DNA of 64,000 nt. Source: Ditibartonella apis. Its GTDB lineage: Bacteria; Pseudomonadota; Alphaproteobacteria; Rhizobiales; Rhizobiaceae. Every line of letters begins with the position of its first letter. The stretch's first letter is position 1. The translations under genes and the position numbers were made by a program. The stretch is from NCBI RefSeq assembly GCF_001952075.1, contig NZ_LXYU01000004.1, positions 62,001-126,000 on the forward strand, in the 5' to 3' direction. Below are positions 58,719-64,000 of this stretch, in pieces. Under the pieces are notes generated by a model. It searched no databases. It saw only the letters and a list, made by a program, of their open reading frames with translations, and was not told the DNA's origin.

Positions 58719-59360
58719 TTAGTGTTTTGCCTGTTCAAGCCTTTGCAATCGTGCGACCAGCAAGTTGATAAACCGGTGATCGAAATTGACAGCTTCCGCC
58801 CGGTCGAACTGCTTTTGCGCATTTTCGTGGTCGGTCAATATATTATAGGTTGTTTTTTCGATATCCTGTTTTAACAGGTTGCAATCGGTTCTGTAGGGCA
58901 GGCTCTTGACTGCTCTCTCAATTTTCGATGCGTGGGCTCTTGCAATCACAATGTGGCTTTCTTCATGGCGCTGGATGTCGCGCGACAATGTATCCCAAAC
59001 GAGTGCCATCTCGATTGATTTTGTAGTTGCACGTTGTTTCCAGCGCGGCAGAGACATTTTTGCGTGCACGTCGACGCTAACAGAATCGACCTTGCAATAG
59101 CGGCCGTTCTGTACAAGCTTTAGCCGCGGATCAAAAGAAATAGTTGTGGCGCCGGGATGATGGCTACCTGTGCTTTTCAGGTAGGGCCCCTTATGTGCAA
59201 GTGCTTTGTCGAGCTGGGCTGGAGTTGTACCCGACAAAGTGTAATAGCTGACAGTTTTGTAGATTTTTGCTGCATTGGCCGTCATAGAAAACGGGCTCAA
59301 GGAAAACGGTATCAAGAAAAAACATGTAGCAGCTAAAGTACTGATCGTTTTTTTGAACAT
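58719..59360 (-). CDS. DUF922 secreted protein, predicted Zn protease
   Basis: A 213-residue exported protein. The signal peptide (about residues 1-30) ends SMTANA. The domain, DUF922, is annotated as a predicted zinc-dependent protease; the motif RHEESHIVIARAHA near residue 137 supplies an HExxH-like HEESH with a downstream His. The segment YYTLSGTTPAQLDKALAHKGP at the start of the domain is typical. Enzyme activity is not established. It converges on the ferredoxin gene. Confidence 0.86.
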   Translation of the reverse strand: MFKKTISTLAATCFFLIPFSLSPFSMTANAAKIYKTVSYYTLSGTTPAQLDKALAHKGPYLKSTGSHHPGATTISFDPRLKLVQNGRYCKVDSVSVDVHAKMSLPRWKQRATTKSIEMALVWDTLSRDIQRHEESHIVIARAHASKIERAVKSLPYRTDCNLLKQDIEKTTYNILTDHENAQKQFDRAEAVNFDHRFINLLVARLQRLEQAKH

Positions 59361-59465
59361 TTTAATCTCTGTCGTTGGATATTGTAAGTTATTCTAGACA
59401 TTTACATGAATATGCTAAAAAAACGTCTACAAAATCGGATAATCTGGGTAGAAGCGAATTTTAAC

Positions 59466-60320
59466 ATGGAACGTTCCTGGTCGGTTGGCCATAATAAATC
59501 TATTTCTCTCGGCAAAACAGCAGTTTTAATGGGAATTTTGAATGTAACGCCGGACTCTTTTTCAGATGGGGGGGAACACAATTCTTTACAAGATGCCATC
59601 TCGCATGCACAGAAAATGTTCAGTGAAGGCGCAAAAATTATCGACATAGGGGGCGAGTCAACCCGCCCCGGATTTGACGAAATTACACTTAAAGATGAAC
59701 AAGAACGCGTGTTGCCGGTTGTCAAACAATTGAATTTGATGGAAAACGTTCTTTTATCAATCGATACTTATCATGTAGAGACGGCACGTCTTGCTCTGAT
59801 GGAAGGTGCCAATATTATCAATGATATATGGGGATTGCAGAAAGAACCGGAAATGGCAGCTCTCGTCGCCGAGGAGAGGGCCGGCATCATCATCATGCAT
59901 AATTCACGTCACCGGAATGTTCACCCCGATATTATCGAAGACCAGAAGTTCTTTTTTGATAAGTCTCTGGAAATAGCCAAAAAATCTGGAATTCCAGATG
60001 ACAACATCGTACTTGATCCCGGATTCGGTTTTGGCAAGGATTTTCAAACAAACCTTGCACTCCTTGATCGCGCTTCGGAGCTTGCTATGTTCGGCTTTCC
60101 AATGTTGGCCGCAACCTCGCGTAAACGATTTCTCGGGACTATAACGGGGCATAGTGAACCAAAAATGCGAGATATAGCGACATCGGCAACTTCGGTTCTT
60201 TTGAGAAAAGCCGGTTTTTCGATTTTCCGGGTGCACAACATCGCAGCCAATAGAGATGCATTGGCTGTTGTTGATGCGCTCTCGGATGTTGAAAATAGTG
60301 TTATTGAAGGAAAGAAATGA
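59466..60320 (+). CDS. folP: Dihydropteroate synthase
   Basis: Joins p-aminobenzoate to 6-hydroxymethyl-dihydropterin pyrophosphate in folate synthesis, the sulfonamide target. The pterin-binding signature GILNVTPDSFSDGG is near residue 22, IDIGGESTRPG near residue 58 and GFGFGKDFQTNLALLDR near residue 180. The ATG at 59466 (MERSWSVGHNKSISLG) gives 284 residues and matches relatives; an earlier in-frame ATG at 59406 would add 20 unconserved residues, and neither has a strong ribosome site. It overlaps folK by 4 bp. The folB gene usually lying between folP and folK in rhizobia is missing. Confidence 0.96.
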   Translation: MERSWSVGHNKSISLGKTAVLMGILNVTPDSFSDGGEHNSLQDAISHAQKMFSEGAKIIDIGGESTRPGFDEITLKDEQERVLPVVKQLNLMENVLLSIDTYHVETARLALMEGANIINDIWGLQKEPEMAALVAEERAGIIIMHNSRHRNVHPDIIEDQKFFFDKSLEIAKKSGIPDDNIVLDPGFGFGKDFQTNLALLDRASELAMFGFPMLAATSRKRFLGTITGHSEPKMRDIATSATSVLLRKAGFSIFRVHNIAANRDALAVVDALSDVENSVIEGKK

Positions 60321-60844
60321 ACCGTAAAGAAGCCCTAAACGGGGTATGGAAAAAAGCCTGGCTAGGAATGGGAGGAAATGTCGGAGATGTCATCGGAACG
60401 CTTGAGCATGCATTAAAAGATATCGAAAATTCGGCTGATGTCGAGCTCATTCGCGTGTCTTCATTTTATCGCACGCCACCGTGGGGAAAAACCGATCAGA
60501 ATGAATTCGTGAATATCTGTTGCGAAATCAAAACCCGATTGTCTCCTGAAAAGCTGCTGCAAATCTGTTTAGCTATCGAGCAGAATTATGGACGTTTACG
60601 AAAAATCAAATGGGGCCCCAGAACCCTTGATATCGACTTACTAGCATTTGAAGATATTGATCAATATCATTCTCGGACTCTGACACTTCCACATCCTTTG
60701 ATGACCGAACGTGCCTTTGTATTGGATCCTTTAAACGAAATAGCACCCGACCTCAAGATTAATGGACGCACGGTCAGAGATTGGAAAAAAGCCTGCAACG
60801 ACGATGGTATTGTGGTACTTCCGACACACTTCGGGATCAGATGA
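60317..60844 (+). CDS. folK: 2-amino-4-hydroxy-6-hydroxymethyldihydropteridine pyrophosphokinase
   Basis: Transfers pyrophosphate from ATP to hydroxymethyl-dihydropterin, the step before FolP. The family blocks are LGMGGNVGD near residue 19, SSFYRTPPWGKTDQNEFVN, and WGPRTLDIDLLAFEDI with the metal-binding Asp pair. LPHPLMTERAFVLDPLNEIAP follows. The 175 residues are normal. ATGA overlap with folP indicates coupled translation. Confidence 0.96.
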   Translation: MNRKEALNGVWKKAWLGMGGNVGDVIGTLEHALKDIENSADVELIRVSSFYRTPPWGKTDQNEFVNICCEIKTRLSPEKLLQICLAIEQNYGRLRKIKWGPRTLDIDLLAFEDIDQYHSRTLTLPHPLMTERAFVLDPLNEIAPDLKINGRTVRDWKKACNDDGIVVLPTHFGIR

Positions 60845-60951
60845 TGTCGATTTTTCATTATAGTGATGACGTGAGGGAAAAAAATCGTTAAAGGGCATTA
60901 TAATTTGATAACTTTGCGAGCGTTGTCGAGAAGTCTAGCTGAGGTGGTCGT

Positions 60952-61503
60952 ATGTCACGCGTTTTACTAAAATCCTTTTTTGCCGTTTCCGGTCTGGCAC
61001 TTGTTTTATCAGGTTGCACGACGACAACATCGACAAAACCGGCAACTGCGAATGCTTTGACAACTCCTGCGGCAAGCAATCCGGCGCCTAAGTTTCCTTC
61101 GTTTACCTCACCCGCACGCAGTGTCGCACCGGACCTTGCACAAGCATGTATCAACAGCGCCGCAAATAAATACTTTTTGCCGACAAGGGTTATCAAAGCG
61201 GTTGATTCTCGTAAACCCGGAGATGGTTCAACACAGGTTATTCTGAAAGTTGATTTGCGTGACGCTGTCTGCACAGTCAGTGCAGGAGGTGTCGTGAAAT
61301 CGGTTATTGATACGTCCCCGAAAAGTGCTGACCAGATAGCCGCAGAAGCACAAGCTGCTGCAGCTCCTAAAACGACATCACAAACAGCTACAGCAAATCC
61401 GGTTGCAAGAGCAACGCGGAAATCGGCATCTACAACCAAAACATCAAGTGGCGTTAAAAAGCGTTCACAAGCGACGGCTTCTTCAGGTCAATCGCTCTAC
61501 TGA
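60952..61503 (+). CDS. Small lipoprotein of unknown function
   Basis: A 183-residue protein with a classic lipoprotein signal (SFFAVSGLALVLSGC, Cys near residue 22), followed by a Thr/Ala/Pro-rich linker. The central region (about 65-125) has ACINSAANKYFLPTRVIKAV and VILKVDLRDAVCTVSAGGVVKSV, with two cysteines that may form a disulfide. The tail is rich in Ala, Thr, Ser and Lys. GAGGTG precedes the ATG. An overlapping reverse-strand frame (60888-61439) is a compositional shadow. The central region resembles short domains in Rhizobiales hypothetical proteins; no function is known. Confidence 0.75.
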   Translation: MSRVLLKSFFAVSGLALVLSGCTTTTSTKPATANALTTPAASNPAPKFPSFTSPARSVAPDLAQACINSAANKYFLPTRVIKAVDSRKPGDGSTQVILKVDLRDAVCTVSAGGVVKSVIDTSPKSADQIAAEAQAAAAPKTTSQTATANPVARATRKSASTTKTSSGVKKRSQATASSGQSLY

Positions 61504-61540
61504 CATTTTACTCAATAGTGTGATTAAGCGAATTGCGCGC

Positions 61541-62977
61541 TTATGAATTAGCTTCATCAGGATAAGAACGGGGCGTGTAACACCATGACTTACCTGACCG
61601 TTTGAATGTGCGGGTTTGGCTTGAACCGATTATGACTACAGACCGACTCGTCACGTCTTGAATATTGAAATCGGTAATTGTTGTCACTACTGTTTTCTCT
61701 CCAATGCGCCCGATATCTGTACCGATCATGATGATCCTGTCAGAAGGGCAAAATCGCTTTGCGATTTCGATTACGTCCATAATTTTTGTGGGGCGTGCAC
61801 GAGACACCGGATTATAGAGAGCTAAAACCATATCTGAGGTTATTGCGGCGATTAATCGTTTTTCGATGATTGCCCAGGGTTTCAGATTATCAGATAACGA
61901 AATAATCGCGAAATCATGTCCCAAAGGTGCGCCAAGACGAGCTGCGGCGGACTGGGCAGCGGTGATGCCTGCTTCGACTCTGATTTCTACTTTGTCCCAG
62001 AGTGGCAAGTAATGTTGATCCAAAGTTTCGAAAATCGCGGCTGCCATAGCAAATATTCCGGGATCGCCCGAAGAGATCATCGCTACTCTTTTGCCGGATG
62101 CAGCCAGATCAAGCGCTTCCTTTGCTCTCGAGATTTCCTGCCGGTTGTCGCTGGGGTGCAAAACCTGATCATCCAGCAAAGGTGACGCCAATTTGATATA
62201 ATAGTCATAGCCAAAAATGTCGGTTGCCTCGGCCAAAGCATGTCGTGCAGCAAGAGTAATATTTTCTTCGTTACCAGGCCCCAGTCCGATAATGGTCAGA
62301 AGCCCCGTTTTCCCTGCGTTTCTTTCATTATGTGTGTCGCGCTTCCGGTAAATCAGACAGGTTGCAGAACCTTTTATATGTCCGACATTGTCGTTGACTA
62401 TAATTTTTAGTCTTGAATCGTGGTCCAAAGGAAGGGATCCGGTATGGAACCATTGATGGTCTCCTACCAGTTCGAGTTTTTCTCCGTTCAAAAGCGCGGA
62501 AATGAAAGCTGAAGCATCTTCTTTATTAACGAGTTCCAGATCATCTGGCGGCAAAAGCAGATTTATTCCGAACCGTAAATATCCACTTGTGGTAATGGCG
62601 GCATGCCCGTGAAGAATATCGGCGATTTCCACAGCAAGTTCGTTTGCACCCGCATTGCCACCTAATAGTGGCACAATAGATGAACCGTCATCGGCAATAC
62701 ACAAAACAGGAGGCTCATTAAATTTATTTTTCAACAATGGTGCAAGAATGCGAATAACGATGCCGGAAGAACAAAATGCGATAATTGGTCGGCCAGACTT
62801 GAATGCATTTTTCATCGCTTCGGATACTTCATCCACAATTATGAAGTCTTCACGGGCAACCCGATTTGTACGATATATTGTGGCCGCCTTACAACACTTA
62901 CTTAAAGCAATCGCAAATTCAGAACAAAAATTTGAAAACACAAATATTGCAATATGTTGAGAAGAAATATTTAACAA
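61541..62977 (-). CDS. cobJ: CbiG-like / CobJ fusion, precorrin-3B C17-methyltransferase
   Basis: Two domains on one chain. Residues about 1-215 resemble CbiG: IIAFCSSGIVIRILAPLLKNK and LLGGNAGANELAVEIADIL match its N-terminal and central blocks, where CbiG opens a lactone in the cobalt-early pathway. Residues about 226-478 are CobJ, the SAM-dependent C17 methyltransferase that contracts the corrin ring: LLTIIGLGPGNEENITLAA, SSGDPGIFAMAA, EAGITAAQSAAARLGAPLGHDFAIISLSD and ALYNPVSRARP. Similar fusions occur in alphaproteobacteria. The gene lies 5 bp after cobI in a cob operon that continues beyond the window edge. Confidence 0.9.
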   Translation of the reverse strand: MLNISSQHIAIFVFSNFCSEFAIALSKCCKAATIYRTNRVAREDFIIVDEVSEAMKNAFKSGRPIIAFCSSGIVIRILAPLLKNKFNEPPVLCIADDGSSIVPLLGGNAGANELAVEIADILHGHAAITTSGYLRFGINLLLPPDDLELVNKEDASAFISALLNGEKLELVGDHQWFHTGSLPLDHDSRLKIIVNDNVGHIKGSATCLIYRKRDTHNERNAGKTGLLTIIGLGPGNEENITLAARHALAEATDIFGYDYYIKLASPLLDDQVLHPSDNRQEISRAKEALDLAASGKRVAMISSGDPGIFAMAAAIFETLDQHYLPLWDKVEIRVEAGITAAQSAAARLGAPLGHDFAIISLSDNLKPWAIIEKRLIAAITSDMVLALYNPVSRARPTKIMDVIEIAKRFCPSDRIIMIGTDIGRIGEKTVVTTITDFNIQDVTSRSVVIIGSSQTRTFKRSGKSWCYTPRSYPDEANS

Positions 62978-62982
62978 TCACA

Positions 62983-63723
62983 TTAACCTTTCTTCCCGTG
63001 AGGTTCACCGGGTATCAATATCAGCGAAAAATATGGCGATTGGTCGCTAACAACTTCGTCTATCGGAAGAATTTTCTGTTCTTCCATTGTCGCCCGCTCA
63101 ATGTATAGAGCGCGTCCAAGAAGGCCGGTTATTTCAAGCGCGTCTCTGATCTTATCGAGATTACGGCCAACTTTGAGTATCGCGAAAGCATCGCCGTTTT
63201 TTAGACGTTCAACAAGTTCAGGCTTTTCCAAAACGCCGGATAGAACGGTAAAACTCTGGTTTCGATAGCATAATGGAACCTGAAGAGTAGATGCAGCGCC
63301 GAAAATTGACGAAATACCGGGGATAATTTCAGTGTCATACAGTTTTCCAAGTCGGTCATAAATATACATAAACGAACTGTAAAAAAGGGGATCACCTTCC
63401 GCTAAAACAACAACATGTTTTTCATTTTTTAAAAACGAATCAATGAGTTGTTCAGAATTGTTGTAGAATTCCTTTAACCTCCGCCTATATTCCTCCGATC
63501 GACTATCGGATTGCATCGTTACAGGATAGGTAAGTGGTTGCAGCCGTGCAGTTTCAGAGATCCACTGGCGTGCTATTTTCAGTGCATTACTATTATGTGT
63601 TTCTGTTTCGTGATAAACAATCACATCGGCAGATTTTATGGCCTTTACCCCTTTGACAGTGACAAGTTCCGGATCTCCCGGGCCAACACCGACGCCTGTG
63701 AGCTTTGCTTTTTTCCTGTTCAT
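62983..63723 (-). CDS. cobI: Precorrin-2 C20-methyltransferase
   Basis: SAM-dependent enzyme methylating C20 of precorrin-2 in cobalamin synthesis. The N-terminal GVGVGPGDPELVTVKGVKAI is the tetrapyrrole-methylase signature, followed by VVVLAEGDPLFYSSFMYIYDRL near residue 105 and IIPGISSIFGAASTLQVPL. The 246 residues match the family. ATGA overlap with cobH upstream and a 5-bp gap to cobJ downstream show one operon. Confidence 0.95.
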   Translation of the reverse strand: MNRKKAKLTGVGVGPGDPELVTVKGVKAIKSADVIVYHETETHNSNALKIARQWISETARLQPLTYPVTMQSDSRSEEYRRRLKEFYNNSEQLIDSFLKNEKHVVVLAEGDPLFYSSFMYIYDRLGKLYDTEIIPGISSIFGAASTLQVPLCYRNQSFTVLSGVLEKPELVERLKNGDAFAILKVGRNLDKIRDALEITGLLGRALYIERATMEEQKILPIDEVVSDQSPYFSLILIPGEPHGKKG

Positions 63724-64000
63724 TCTTGTTCACTCGCTAGAGCATTGATCGCTGCTGCTGCCATAGCACTGCCACCGCGTCTTCCGTGAACAACGATATA
63801 GGGAATTGAAAATTGATTGTTTGAAAGCGCGAGTTTGGATTCTTTTGCACCGACAAAACCAACCGGACAGCCAATAATTAATCGTGGTTTTTCAAAACCT
63901 TGCTCGATCAAATCAAGAAGATGAAAGAGGGCGGTTGGCGCATTTCCGATTACCACAACAGAATTTTTGATGTAAGGCTTCCAGAATTCAACGGCGGCGG
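63720..64000 (-). CDS. cobH: Precorrin-8X methylmutase, N-terminal part outside window
   Basis: Moves a methyl group from C11 to C12, giving hydrogenobyrinic acid. The open frame continues to the window edge, giving about 93 C-terminal residues; the complete enzyme is about 210. Visible signatures are SVVVIGNAPTALFHLLDLI, IIGCPVGFVGAKESKLAL and the closing VHGRRGGSAMAAAAINAL. The active-site His of the N-terminal half is not visible. It overlaps cobI by 4 bp (ATGA). Confidence 0.94.
   Translation of the reverse strand, partial: AAVEFWKPYIKNSVVVIGNAPTALFHLLDLIEQGFEKPRLIIGCPVGFVGAKESKLALSNNQFSIPYIVVHGRRGGSAMAAAAINALASEQE

Noticed and set aside
60888-61439. 183-codon reverse frame rich in Ala/Val overlapping the lipoprotein gene
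   Set aside because: The + strand frame has a signal peptide, lipobox and ribosome site; the reverse frame is its compositional mirror.

Overview
This 64 kb window looks like chromosomal core sequence from an alphaproteobacterium of the order Rhizobiales (Hyphomicrobiales), most likely the Bartonella/Brucella branch. The evidence is a set of order-typical blocks: the very-long-chain lipid A fatty acid cluster (acpXL, two FabF-like genes, adh, lpxXL), the run bamE / DUF177 / plsX / fabH / ihfA / merR, the run glyA-nrdR-ribD-ribE-ribH-nusB, cpdR, phosphatidylcholine synthase, and a giant coiled-coil protein resembling the Agrobacterium/Sinorhizobium growth-pole protein GPR/RgsE. The sequence is moderately AT-rich. 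A B12-dependent ribonucleotide reductase together with cobalamin ring-building genes fits a free-living or insect-gut Bartonella relative better than the mammalian blood pathogens; that placement is inference. I see no phage, transposase, CRISPR array or toxin-antitoxin module.

Layout. 1-9.5 kb: nrdJ (cut by the left edge) with tandem NrdR-like boxes upstream, a Nudix hydrolase, a UbiH-type hydroxylase, pcs, a 3-hydroxyisobutyryl-CoA hydrolase, a small membrane protein and a Tat-exported L,D-transpeptidase. 9.5-13.6 kb: an ExoP/Wzz-like membrane protein whose kinase-like tail lacks a P-loop, ctaA, and argC. 14-18.6 kb: glyA, nrdR, the riboflavin genes and nusB. 18.7-23.4 kb: envelope and fatty-acid genes (bamE, DUF177, plsX, fabH), ihfA and a MerR regulator. 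23.4-24.4 kb: an apparently gene-free kilobase with a short repeated motif. 24.4-28 kb: tRNA-Val, cpdR, an N-formylglutamate amidohydrolase, hisN, and an alpha/beta hydrolase with Asp at the nucleophile position. 28-36 kb: hsp20 behind a ROSE-type RNA thermometer, gltB-gltD, tRNA-Pro. 36-40.5 kb: cytochrome c, an A-type Fe-S carrier, mazG, galE, a molbindin. 40.5-45.3 kb: the very-long-chain acyl cluster. 45.5-52.5 kb: maeB, an SDR-like protein and a complete Mla-type lipid ABC transporter. 53.1-58.2 kb: the 1679-residue polar-growth candidate. 58.4-64 kb: a ferredoxin, a secreted DUF922 protein, folP-folK, a lipoprotein, and cobJ-cobI-cobH running off the right edge.

How the genes fit together. 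Several blocks concern the unipolar-growing, LPS-bearing envelope: long-chain lipid A acylation, Mla lipid transport, BamE, L,D-transpeptidase cross-linking, phosphatidylcholine synthesis and the GPR/RgsE-like scaffold. The B12 theme links both ends: cobIJH make the corrin used by NrdJ, and NrdR, encoded at 15.3 kb, probably represses nrdJ through two boxes spaced 32 bp apart. No wholly new multi-gene system is evident. The best leads are unusual proteins inside known pathways (a KAS-like protein without its catalytic Cys, the P-loop-less ExoP-like protein, the Asp-nucleophile hydrolase, the CbiG-CobJ fusion) and uncharacterised intergenic motifs.
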